A model generated the notes under the pieces. That model saw only the letters and a program-made list of their open reading frames with translations, had not been told where the DNA came from and searched no databases. The position numbers were made by a program, and so were the translations under genes. Shown here piece after piece: positions 23,716 through 31,006 of a stretch of 42,553 bases of DNA (position 1 is its first letter; each line of letters begins with the position of its first letter). Origin of the DNA: Gelidibacter mesophilus DSM 14095 (GTDB lineage Bacteria; Bacteroidota; Bacteroidia; Flavobacteriales; Flavobacteriaceae); contig NZ_AUHD01000018.1 of NCBI RefSeq assembly GCF_000423005.1, positions 1-42,553 on the forward strand. The letters run 5' to 3'.

Positions 23716-24402
23716 TCAACTGTCTTCCCGTTTCAATACGAAACCCATTCCGGGTTTGGTGTGGATGAGTTTATGCTCAAATTCTCGGTCTATTTTCCTG
23801 CGTAAATAATTGATATAGACATCGATAAAATTCGTGCCGGTATCAAAATGCGTATCCCAGACTTATTCGGCAATTTCTGTACGTGATAGCACACGCTCCG
23901 GATTTTGAAGCATATATTCCAAAAGCTTGAATTCTTTCGGAGTTAAACTGATATCCAGGTCGTTACGCTTGACCATTTTTGTATGCAGGTTCATTTCAAG
24001 ATCGGCATAATTGAGAATGGTGATGGAATTGTTATTGCTGTTAGTCCGTCTGTTGAGCAACGCTCTGATCCGTGCTACGAGTTCGCGCATTTCAAAAGGC
24101 TTGACCAGATAATCATCAGCACCGGCATCAAAACCATCTACTTTATCATCGGTGGTGCCTAAAGCGGTCAACATGATGATGGGCATATTCGGTTTGGATT
24201 GTCTAATAAATTTACACAAATCGATACCATCCATTTTTGGTAGGATAATATCCGTGATGATGAGGTCGTAATCATTTTGTAATGCCAATTTTTTACCTGA
24301 AACGCCATCATACGCCAAGGTTGGTATAAAGCCGTGTTCTTCCAGACCTCTTTGCAAAAGCTCGGCAACACGTAAATCGTCTTCAATAATTAAAATCCTC
24401 AT
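23716..24402 (-). pseudogene. OmpR/PhoB-type metal response regulator (CusR-like) with one in-frame TAA
   Basis: The open frame 24402-23863 gives a receiver domain (phospho-acceptor Asp 51 in LIITDIILPKMDG; LVKPFEM) and the first part of a winged-helix domain, ending LSRTEIAE. A TAA at 23863-23865 stops it. The same frame continues with VWDTHFDTGTNFIDVYINYL, RRKIDREFEHKLIHTKPGMG and FVLKRED to a normal TGA at 23716-23718. The stop replaces the residue that is usually Lys in EIAEKVWD (AAA to TAA, one base). The lost 48 residues include the recognition helix and wing, so the truncated product could not bind DNA normally. It should pair with the kinase encoded downstream and activate the efflux operon. 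Confidence 0.88.
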
Positions 24403-24407
24403 AGATG

Positions 24408-24415
24408 CAAATTTA
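24408..24415 (-). promoter_or_regulatory. -7 promoter element of the response regulator
   Basis: On the minus strand TAAATTTG matches TAnnTTTG exactly and ends only five bases before the ATG (24402-24400). Transcription would begin at or next to the start codon, implying a leaderless mRNA. Confidence 0.45.
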
Positions 24416-24585
24416 CAAATTCATTGACGCTTTAACATGGGAACAAAATAATACTTATTTGATTGTAGTCATAGTATTTGATCGACTCAAAAAATCAAAA
24501 TTCTTTAAAGTGTTTCCTAAAAAGTTAAGTAGGTTTGCTGAGGTTTAAATCGGATGCAATTTTTATTCACAACCATTATCTTTTA

Positions 24586-25911
24586 ATGAAAGAAAACAAT
24601 TACCTCTATATCATCAAATTGGCAATTCCCATCATCATTGCCAATGCCTCCGTGCCATTATTGGGATTGGTCGATACCGCTGCGATAGGCCAAACCGCAT
24701 CAGCTTCCGATTTGGGTGCCATTGCCCTTGCCGCGCTGATTTTTAGTTTTGTGTATTGGGGATTTGGTTTTCTAAGAATGGGAACCACCGGATTTATTGC
24801 GCAAGCCTCGGGCGCAGAAGATAGGGATGAGCTCCACGCTTTAGTATTCCGGGCTGTTTTTCTTGGGGCTGCCATAGGTTTGGTACTGGTTGTATTACAG
24901 AAACTAATTGGCGAGTTGTCGGTTTATTTACTGAGTGCTAGTGATGAAATCAAGGAATTGGTCAAAGATTATTTCTACATCCGAATTTGGGGTGCGCCAG
25001 CAACCTTGATTACATTTTCATTATTGGGAACGCTCATAGGCATGGGATGGACGAAGCGCTTGCTTTGGGTGCAACTGTTTTTAAACGGTTTAAATATTGC
25101 CTTTAATGTCACTTTTGTCGTCGGATTTGGAATGGGAGTGAAGGGCATTGCTCTTGGAACGGTTTTGGCAGAATGGTTGACCCTGTTTTTTGCGGGATAT
25201 GTATTGTTTAAAAGACTCGGAATTAACCGACCTTGGGAACGGGTTCGGGAATTGAAAGCGCTCATTTTTGACATGCCTAAGTTAATCGCTTTATTTAAGG
25301 TGAATTCGGATATTATGATTCGAACCTTGGCATTATTGAGCGGCTTTGCTTGGTTTGCCAACCAGGGCGCGAAGTTTGGAGATCATACGCTTGCTGCCAA
25401 TCACGTGTTGCTGCAGTTTGTAACGCTATCGGCGTTCTTTTTGGATGGTTACGCACATGTGGTAGAAATGTTGGCGGGAAAAGCTTTTGGCGCTAAAAAT
25501 AAATCGCTTTTTATACTTCAGGTCAAGCAATCAACGGTTTTGGCCGGTGGTACTGCGATGTTGCTTGCGTTGATAGTCTTTGTGTCGAGCGATACCATTA
25601 TTCCCTTATTGACCAAAGATCTTCAAGTCCAAGCGATAGCTTCCAATTATAAAAATTATGCGGTGTTTTATATCTTATTTTCTTTTATAGCGTTCCAATT
25701 GGATGGCGTTTTTATTGGGGTGACCCGAAGTAAGGAAATGCGTAACGCGACTTTGCTATCTATGTTGGCTTTTATCGGGTTAGGTATGATATTGGTGCAG
25801 TATTATGGCAATACCGGGTTATGGCTGTCGTTTATCTTTTATGTGGTGGTAAGAGGGTTTGCCTTGGGCCTTTATTATCCTGGAATTCTTAGGATGTTGG
25901 AGGTTAAATAA
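24586..25911 (+). CDS. MATE-family efflux transporter, DinF-like
   Basis: The ATG at 24586 is preferred because it opens MKENNYLYIIKLAIPIIIANA, the usual N-terminus; the frame extends upstream to a TTG at 24535. The 441-residue protein has about twelve membrane helices and MATE/DinF signatures: SVPLLGLVDTAAIGQ, ALIFSFVYWGFGFLRMGTTG, AQASGAED, and in the second half AANHVLLQFVTLSAFFLDGYAH. It exports cationic drugs or metabolites by Na+ or H+ antiport; the substrate is unknown. It is transcribed away from the response regulator gene and ends just before a strong terminator. Confidence 0.9.
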   Translation: MKENNYLYIIKLAIPIIIANASVPLLGLVDTAAIGQTASASDLGAIALAALIFSFVYWGFGFLRMGTTGFIAQASGAEDRDELHALVFRAVFLGAAIGLVLVVLQKLIGELSVYLLSASDEIKELVKDYFYIRIWGAPATLITFSLLGTLIGMGWTKRLLWVQLFLNGLNIAFNVTFVVGFGMGVKGIALGTVLAEWLTLFFAGYVLFKRLGINRPWERVRELKALIFDMPKLIALFKVNSDIMIRTLALLSGFAWFANQGAKFGDHTLAANHVLLQFVTLSAFFLDGYAHVVEMLAGKAFGAKNKSLFILQVKQSTVLAGGTAMLLALIVFVSSDTIIPLLTKDLQVQAIASNYKNYAVFYILFSFIAFQLDGVFIGVTRSKEMRNATLLSMLAFIGLGMILVQYYGNTGLWLSFIFYVVVRGFALGLYYPGILRMLEVK

Positions 25912-25940
25912 ATTTATAATTCTGCCACCAATAAAAACCA

Positions 25941-25968
25941 AAAAACCCGAACATTTGTTCGGGTTTTT
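25941..25968. terminator. Rho-independent terminator after the MATE gene
   Basis: CCCGAACA and TGTTCGGG pair perfectly around a TT loop and are flanked by A5 on the left and T5 on the right, 30 bases after the MATE stop codon. The symmetric A and T runs make it potentially bidirectional. It also marks the boundary before the integrase region. Confidence 0.85.
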
Positions 25969-26056
25969 GATGGTGGTGCCTCCAGTACCACTTTTAACTT
26001 TAATCTATGTTACACTATTTGAACTGTGATTACTTTAGTGTCAATAAACACGAGGG

Positions 26057-26090
26057 TTTGTGAGGATAATGAATAATTTGTTTACATTTG
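26057..26090 (+). promoter_or_regulatory. Promoter of the integrase gene
   Basis: TTTG (26057-26060), a 22-base gap and TACATTTG (26083-26090, exact TAnnTTTG) form a complete flavobacterial promoter. The implied leader of about 64 bases contains the tandem repeats at 26113-26136. Confidence 0.55.
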
Positions 26091-26112
26091 ACATAACCAT
26101 AAATCAACACTA

Positions 26113-26136
26113 TGTTGTCCCTTTTGTTGTCCCTTT
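26113..26136 (+). repeat. Tandem 12-base direct repeats before the integrase
   Basis: TGTTGTCCCTTT occurs twice without a gap. Paired short direct repeats next to a tyrosine integrase gene are the usual form of arm-type integrase binding sites. They could also be the control site for integrase expression. Confidence 0.55.
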
Positions 26137-26160
26137 GGTTTAATTTATAACTATTTGATT

Positions 26161-27453
26161 ATGAGTAAAGCTGTTCTGTTAACTTCTGGTACTATTAAAT
26201 ATAGATTAAAAGATACTTCTAGCAAGGATGAAACTTCCATTGTATTGGATTATAGTTTTGGTCGTGGTAATCGGCTGAAATTTGCTACTGGCTATAAGGT
26301 TGAGCCCAAAAATTGGGATAAAGCTAATCAGCGCATTCGGGCAGTATCAACTTTAGGGAATAGGGAGAAAGTAAATAGCGACTTGATGAGATTTTCATTG
26401 GAATTTACCAATGCAGTTTCAAATCTTTCAGAAATTGAAAAACAGAATAGGAATATATTAAAGTCCATTCTTGAAAAGATTATTCGGAAAACGGAGGAAG
26501 TTAAAAAAACAACTACAACTTTTTTTGACTTTGCTGAGGACTATATCAAATCAAAACAGAATCAAGCAAAAAATCTTTCATCAGTCAAACTAAGTCCAAT
26601 TACCGTAAGATCATATAATCAAACCGTAAAACGACTAATTGATTTTAATAAAGAGATAAATTATAATTTAGATTTTGAGAATATCGATTTAAAATTTTAT
26701 TATGCATTTATTAAATATTTAGAAGACAAAAATTATTCTATAAATACCATTGGTAAGCACATAAAAAATTTAATTACAATATTAAATCGTGCAACAGAGG
26801 ATGGTGTGAATAAAAATCTTAAGTACCGGCATAGAGAGTTTAAGGCTATATCGGAAGAATCTGTATCAATATATTTGACTGAAGTCGAAATCAATAATTT
26901 GTATAAAGCTGATTTATCAAAAACTCCTGATTGGGAGTTGGCAAGAGATATATTTCTAATAGGATATTACACAGGTCAACGTATTTCAGATTACAACGGG
27001 ATATCAGAGGATCAAATCAAGGTTTTCAATGGTAGTAAGGTGTTTGAATTCAGACAACAAAAAACAAATAAGCTGGTATATGTTCCTATTCATCATCGAC
27101 TATTGACAATAATGGAACTCAGGCATGGGGGTTTGCCTCCTAGAAGATTAAATGATCCTGACATTAATGAGTATATTAAGGAAGCTGGTAGAATAGCTAA
27201 GATAAATGAACTCATATCAACCAACAAAACTATAGGAGGTAAGAATATAAAGAACAAAGTAGCTAAACATACCCTAATAGTTTCACATACAGCCCGTAGG
27301 TCATTTTGTACTAATGCCTATCTGTCTAAAATGCCAGTGATAGATATCATGGCCGTAAGTGGGCATTCGAGTGAACGTGAATTTTATAAATATATTAAAG
27401 TAACACCTCAGGAGCGTGCAGTAAAGATTGCCGATTCCGCATTTTTTAAATAA
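26161..27453 (+). CDS. Tyrosine-type site-specific integrase
   Basis: The ATG at 26161 is preferred over an upstream TTG. The 430-residue protein has an N-terminal arm-binding domain with KFATGYKVEPKNWD (about 40-55), a SAM-like core-binding domain (FFDFAEDYIKS, LEDKNYSINTIGKHIKNL) and a C-terminal catalytic domain. The active-site set is visible: Arg in IGYYTGQRISD (about 274), HTARR (His and Arg about 376/379), His in SGHSSE (about 402) and the nucleophilic Tyr in EFYKYIK (about 409-411). It catalyses integration and excision of the element. It is the first gene of the block, facing inward, with its own promoter. Confidence 0.93.
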   Translation: MSKAVLLTSGTIKYRLKDTSSKDETSIVLDYSFGRGNRLKFATGYKVEPKNWDKANQRIRAVSTLGNREKVNSDLMRFSLEFTNAVSNLSEIEKQNRNILKSILEKIIRKTEEVKKTTTTFFDFAEDYIKSKQNQAKNLSSVKLSPITVRSYNQTVKRLIDFNKEINYNLDFENIDLKFYYAFIKYLEDKNYSINTIGKHIKNLITILNRATEDGVNKNLKYRHREFKAISEESVSIYLTEVEINNLYKADLSKTPDWELARDIFLIGYYTGQRISDYNGISEDQIKVFNGSKVFEFRQQKTNKLVYVPIHHRLLTIMELRHGGLPPRRLNDPDINEYIKEAGRIAKINELISTNKTIGGKNIKNKVAKHTLIVSHTARRSFCTNAYLSKMPVIDIMAVSGHSSEREFYKYIKVTPQERAVKIADSAFFK

Positions 27454-27474
27454 ATATATAATATATACTTTTTA

Positions 27475-28257
27475 ATGAATTACAAAGAGACCTTTGCCAT
27501 TGATACAATGTCATTTAAAGACAGAAAACTTGCGAAAGAGAATCTTCATAGATTTGCACTTTATAATTACCTCGAATTTGAGCCCAAATTAGAAAAGGAT
27601 TTTTATTACAGATATTTTCTTAGAGAACTTCTTTATGAGATTGATATTTTAGAAGTTGAAGGATTTCTTGATTATCATTTCAACAATTGTCAAAATCAAC
27701 AATTATTCATCAGTTTGTTAAATCTCAAAGTGTTGCCATCTATTGATGTAATTATAGAAAATGCACAATTCTCTTATTCAGATGGAGGTTATTTTAAGGA
27801 AATAAACTTAGAAGATGGTTTTGTATTGACAGAAGATGTAATCAAAAATCAGTTATATGAATTTACTACTTTTTTTCATTTAACGCTTATTAATAGTTTA
27901 AAACCGGATTTGGCAGCAAGAAAATCAATTATAAATGGCTTTCTTTTTAAATGTAAAGAACTGCAAAACAATAAAAACCCATCACTATTACGATGGGTTG
28001 GCAAGCCTTCTCACCTCGCTTTCTTTATACGTCAATTTATAGATGAGGGATATATTGAGTGCCCTAAGAATTCAAGTAATGAAGATAACCTGTCAGAGCT
28101 TTCACGTCAAATCATGGCTTCATTTACTAGTGATAAACTACTTAGATTCAATTCTCTGAAACCTTATGTGGATTCTAATACAGATCTTTATTACAACCTT
28201 CAGGAAAATTTCAATGAACAGGAATATAGCCTACCAAATTCAGGTCGCTTGGGTTAG
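27475..28257 (+). CDS. Unknown protein with RteC-like C-terminal segment
   Basis: The 260-residue protein starts 21 bases after the integrase stop (MNYKETFAIDTMSFKDRKLAK). It is rich in Phe, Tyr and Leu and is probably all-helical and cytoplasmic. The segment SLLRWVGKPSHLAFFIRQFIDEGYIE (about 181-206) resembles the segment of RteC-type regulators in Bacteroides elements, in which a Trp-Gly motif precedes a leucine-rich helix. RteC controls excision of conjugative transposons. Position after the integrase and before an HTH protein would suit such a role, but the similarity is short. I do not otherwise recognise the protein. Confidence 0.55.
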   Translation: MNYKETFAIDTMSFKDRKLAKENLHRFALYNYLEFEPKLEKDFYYRYFLRELLYEIDILEVEGFLDYHFNNCQNQQLFISLLNLKVLPSIDVIIENAQFSYSDGGYFKEINLEDGFVLTEDVIKNQLYEFTTFFHLTLINSLKPDLAARKSIINGFLFKCKELQNNKNPSLLRWVGKPSHLAFFIRQFIDEGYIECPKNSSNEDNLSELSRQIMASFTSDKLLRFNSLKPYVDSNTDLYYNLQENFNEQEYSLPNSGRLG

Positions 28258-28268
28258 TTATCGATAAC
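28257..28268. promoter_or_regulatory. Perfect 12-base palindrome GTTATCGATAAC
   Basis: The palindrome overlaps the last base of the preceding stop codon and lies 68 bases before the HTH gene. A partly matching TTGATAAG follows at once. It is a candidate operator for the element's HTH protein; no direct evidence. Confidence 0.35.
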
Positions 28269-28335
28269 CATTGATAAGTAAATTGATTTCCATTTTGTCA
28301 ATATTTGCCTAGTTGAAATAAGCAAATTAAACAAA

Positions 28336-28623
28336 ATGGATTCAAAACCAGTATTTATATATCCAGTCTGCCCTGATGAATTAATTAATAAAATTGTTCT
28401 TCATGTTGACTCGAAATTCGAAGAAATATTAAAAAACCATTCCTTCTCCAATAAAGACGAAGAAGAGCTTCTGACCGTTGATGAAACTCTTAAATTTCTT
28501 AAATGCTCTAAACAGGCTTTATGGAATTGGAGAAAGAATGGCATCCTCCCATCATTCAGATTAGGCAATAGGGTCTATTATAGGAAGAGCGACATCTTTG
28601 CTAAACTTGTAAAACAAGAATAG
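28336..28623 (+). CDS. Excisionase-type helix-turn-helix protein
   Basis: The 95-residue protein has an N-terminal helix of about 40 residues (ELINKIVLHVDSKFEEILKN). It is followed by a MerR/excisionase-like DNA-binding domain (HTH_17 type): LLTVDETLKFLKCSKQALWNWRKNGILPSFRLGNRVYYRKSDI as two consecutive motifs at about 47-90. Proteins of this size and layout act as excisionases or regulators in Bacteroidota mobile elements. The replication-initiator gene begins two bases after its stop, so these genes form one transcript. Confidence 0.8.
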   Translation: MDSKPVFIYPVCPDELINKIVLHVDSKFEEILKNHSFSNKDEEELLTVDETLKFLKCSKQALWNWRKNGILPSFRLGNRVYYRKSDIFAKLVKQE

Positions 28624-28624
28624 T

Positions 28625-29287
28625 ATGGTAGGATTCGTTATGATCTATAGAGATCTTCTAGAATGGGAATGGTATCAATCACCTACTGTATCCCGATTAT
28701 ATTTCCACCTTATTCTTAAAGTGAATTTTACTGATAAGAAATGGCAAGGCATAATTATTAAAAGAGGACAATTAGTTACTTCACTAAATAGTCTTTCTTC
28801 AGAATTGAAATTGTCCGTTCAGCAAATAAGAACTGCTTTATCCAAACTTCAAGAGGGCAACTATGTTGAAATTAATTCAACAAACAATTTTACGCTGATA
28901 ACCCTTGTCAATTATGACAAATATCAATCTTCGGAGTACAGTAGTCACAAACGAAATAACATTCCAAAAACAAACCATCAACAATCGGTTAACATTCCAT
29001 CAACAACAACTGAAAAAGGTAATAATAATAAAAACATTAAAAAAGTAAAAATAGAGCAGAGGTGTGAAGAATTCAAAAAACAAGTTTTTGAGCACTCAAT
29101 GTATTCTAATAAAATTTTAAATGATTTTTTTAACTACTGGAGTGAATATAATACTGCACAATCAAAAATGAAATATGAAAAGGAGGGTGGCTATTTTGAA
29201 ATCGAAAGACGGTTAAAAAAATGGTCCGAAAATGAATGGACAAACTCAAACAAAAATAATCAACGGACTACGTTGTCAAATCGATAA
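28625..29287 (+). CDS. DnaD-like replication initiator of the element
   Basis: The 220-residue protein opens IYRDLLEWEWYQSPTVSRLYFHLILKVN, KKWQGIIIKRGQLVTSLNSLS and LSVQQIRTALSKLQEGNYVEI, a winged-helix N-terminal domain found in phage and plasmid replication proteins. A low-complexity Asn/Thr/Lys linker follows, then a C-terminal segment (NDFFNYWSEYN, MKYEKEGGYFEIERRLKKW) typical of their DnaD-like helicase-contact region. It should open the element's own origin and recruit the DnaC-like loader encoded 3 bases downstream. An alternative ATG at 28640 would remove five residues. Confidence 0.75.
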   Translation: MVGFVMIYRDLLEWEWYQSPTVSRLYFHLILKVNFTDKKWQGIIIKRGQLVTSLNSLSSELKLSVQQIRTALSKLQEGNYVEINSTNNFTLITLVNYDKYQSSEYSSHKRNNIPKTNHQQSVNIPSTTTEKGNNNKNIKKVKIEQRCEEFKKQVFEHSMYSNKILNDFFNYWSEYNTAQSKMKYEKEGGYFEIERRLKKWSENEWTNSNKNNQRTTLSNR

Positions 29288-29290
29288 GTA

Positions 29291-30022
29291 ATGGAATTAT
29301 TGGGAAGTACGAAAAAAGGTCAAATTGATATTATTGGTCAGCTAAGACAAAATATCATAAAAGATTCACTGAAGGGTAGGCAAAGTCATCCATTCGATAA
29401 AAAGAAATTATGGAAAATTTTCCAGTCCGAATTTAAAAACTTATTCGGTAAAGAGTTTTTATACGATGACATTATTTTACACAATATTGCTCCCATTTTT
29501 TATTATTTCCTGGAAAGTGATCAGTTTTTTAAATGTCAATATTTAAGAGCTGATATATCTACACCTTCATTTAAAAAGGGTTTATTATTATTGGGCAATG
29601 TTGGAGTTGGGAAAACGCATATTATGATGGTTTTTGAAAAAATATTTAGCCGATATCCCCCACATAGATTTAAAATTTATTCCACACAGGATTTAGTTAA
29701 TGAATATGAGGGCTTAGCGAACCTTGGAGACAAAAACTATTTCAAACAAAAACATTCTTCTGGAATTGTTTTGTATGATGATTTAAATTCTGAAAGACTT
29801 GCCAAGGACTTTGGTTTTGTAAATATCATGGATGAGATCATCAAAAAAAGATATTCCGAAGGCAAAAAAACTCATCTTACCCTGAATCCAATTCCCGGCA
29901 GTGAGAACGATCCATTAAGAACAATTCAGGAGTTAAGTAAAAATTATGATGAAAGAACAGTCGATAGACTCTTTGATATGTTCAATATTATAGAGTTTAA
30001 AGGAAAAAGCATGAGAAGATAA
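29291..30022 (+). CDS. DnaC-like helicase loader ATPase
   Basis: The 243-residue AAA+ protein has Walker A GNVGVGKT at about 102-109, Walker B GIVLYDDLNSE at about 158-167, and a sensor region with THLTLNPIP. The C-terminal YDERTVDRLFDMFNIIEFKGKSMRR carries the arginine-finger-type DxRxxxRLFxM motif of DnaC/IstB-like ATPases. It should load the host replicative helicase at the element's origin. It directly follows the initiator gene, so the pair is a replication module. A transposition-helper role (IstB-like) is less likely because no transposase is adjacent. Confidence 0.8.
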   Translation: MELLGSTKKGQIDIIGQLRQNIIKDSLKGRQSHPFDKKKLWKIFQSEFKNLFGKEFLYDDIILHNIAPIFYYFLESDQFFKCQYLRADISTPSFKKGLLLLGNVGVGKTHIMMVFEKIFSRYPPHRFKIYSTQDLVNEYEGLANLGDKNYFKQKHSSGIVLYDDLNSERLAKDFGFVNIMDEIIKKRYSEGKKTHLTLNPIPGSENDPLRTIQELSKNYDERTVDRLFDMFNIIEFKGKSMRR

Positions 30023-30074
30023 AAAGGATAAATTAAACTTAATTTAACGGATAACCTCCGAAAAATCACGCATT

Positions 30075-30491
30075 ATGAATAAAAATTGCAAACATTGCCA
30101 CCAAAACTTTGATGCCAGAAGGCGCAATCACCTGTATTGTACGCTAAGTTGTAAAACTTTGGCCAGCTATAAAAGGAATAACTATAGATATGTTTCAGGA
30201 CATTATCAAAAAGATAATATGCTTCCTGAAATACAAGAAAGCTCTCTAGCTGTCTCTCAACTTGAGAATGATTCAAAACCTAAAATGTTAGAGGCTAATA
30301 AGCAAACTATTAATTTTAAATCCGTTTCAAATGCAGCTATAGGATCAGTTGCGGCTGATACGGTGTCTTATGGTCTTAAAAAGATGTTGGCTCCTCAGTC
30401 ATTGCCAGCAACCAAAGGTGATTTTGAAAGATTAAAGAATGACATGGAAGAGCTTAAAAGACTTCTGTTTCAGAGCAAAAATGGTTTTTAA
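30075..30491 (+). CDS. Zinc-ribbon protein of unknown function
   Basis: The 138-residue protein begins with a small zinc-binding motif, CKHCHQNFDARRRNHLYCTLSC (two pairs of Cys at about residues 5-8 and 22-26), followed by a basic stretch SYKRNNYRYVSGHYQ. The middle (VSNAAIGSVAADTVSYGLKKML) is a short hydrophobic-amphipathic segment and the C-terminus is a coiled coil (DFERLKNDMEELKRLL). The start resembles Cys-rich tags found at the front of many element-encoded proteins in flavobacteria. The function is unknown. It follows the loader gene by 52 bases, in the same direction. Confidence 0.65.
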   Translation: MNKNCKHCHQNFDARRRNHLYCTLSCKTLASYKRNNYRYVSGHYQKDNMLPEIQESSLAVSQLENDSKPKMLEANKQTINFKSVSNAAIGSVAADTVSYGLKKMLAPQSLPATKGDFERLKNDMEELKRLLFQSKNGF

Positions 30492-30493
30492 AT

Positions 30494-30790
30494 TTATGTT
30501 TGTTTTTTGAACCGATCAAAAACACTATCATCTCGAGTGTTTTTGTACTTCATATATACATGAAATTGTGGTGCAGCCACTAAATTGAATTGCTCTTTTA
30601 ATTTATATCTTTCAACAAACCATTGTTTAAGATCATCGGGGTCAGGAGTAGGAGTCTTTGGGTTTTCTTTTGTTGGTGTGTAATTTTTTGTCGTTTTCTG
30701 ATGTTGATTTGATAATAATTTTAGAATGTCTTCTTGAAGTTCAATTAGTCTATCTAATCTTTGGATAATTGCATCGTTTCTTTTTTCCAT
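30494..30790 (-). CDS. Small coiled-coil protein of unknown function
   Basis: The 98-residue product is convergent with the zinc-ribbon gene, ending two bases from its stop. The N-terminal 30 residues form an amphipathic helix (IIQRLDRLIELQEDILKLL). A Thr/Lys/Pro linker leads to a C-terminal segment (LKQWFVERYKLKEQFNLVAAPQFHVYMKYKN). No family is recognised. Its opposite strand within an otherwise plus-strand block, and the hairpin inside its 3' end, make expression uncertain. Confidence 0.5.
   Translation of the reverse strand: MEKRNDAIIQRLDRLIELQEDILKLLSNQHQKTTKNYTPTKENPKTPTPDPDDLKQWFVERYKLKEQFNLVAAPQFHVYMKYKNTRDDSVFDRFKKQT
30517..30545. terminator. Hairpin terminator candidate after the zinc-ribbon gene
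   Basis: CAAAAACACT (30517-30526) and AGTGTTTTTG (30536-30545) pair perfectly over ten bases around a 9-base loop. The T-run at the end of the right arm and the position 26 bases after the plus-strand stop codon fit a terminator. It lies inside the 3' end of the convergent small gene. Confidence 0.5.
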
Positions 30791-31006
30791 GTAGTATTCT
30801 GTTTTAATTAATTGCGATCTGATATCGGCAAGCTGCGTTCATTTATTTCACTTAAAGGATTTAATAATATCCTAATTTAAAATTTCATAAAGGTTGCGGA
30901 AATCCACAATTCATAATTGCTTAAATTTTGTATCTTCCCTTCTTGATTGTTTGCGACTACTTTCTGCTAAAATAGTCTGTAAATTGATAGCAACTAAACT
31001 AATACA

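Noticed and set aside
25969-26000. Possible tRNA or tmRNA 3' end as the integration target
   Set aside because: No acceptor stem, T-loop (GTTCGA) or CCA end can be read here. The nearby hairpin is a plain intrinsic terminator.
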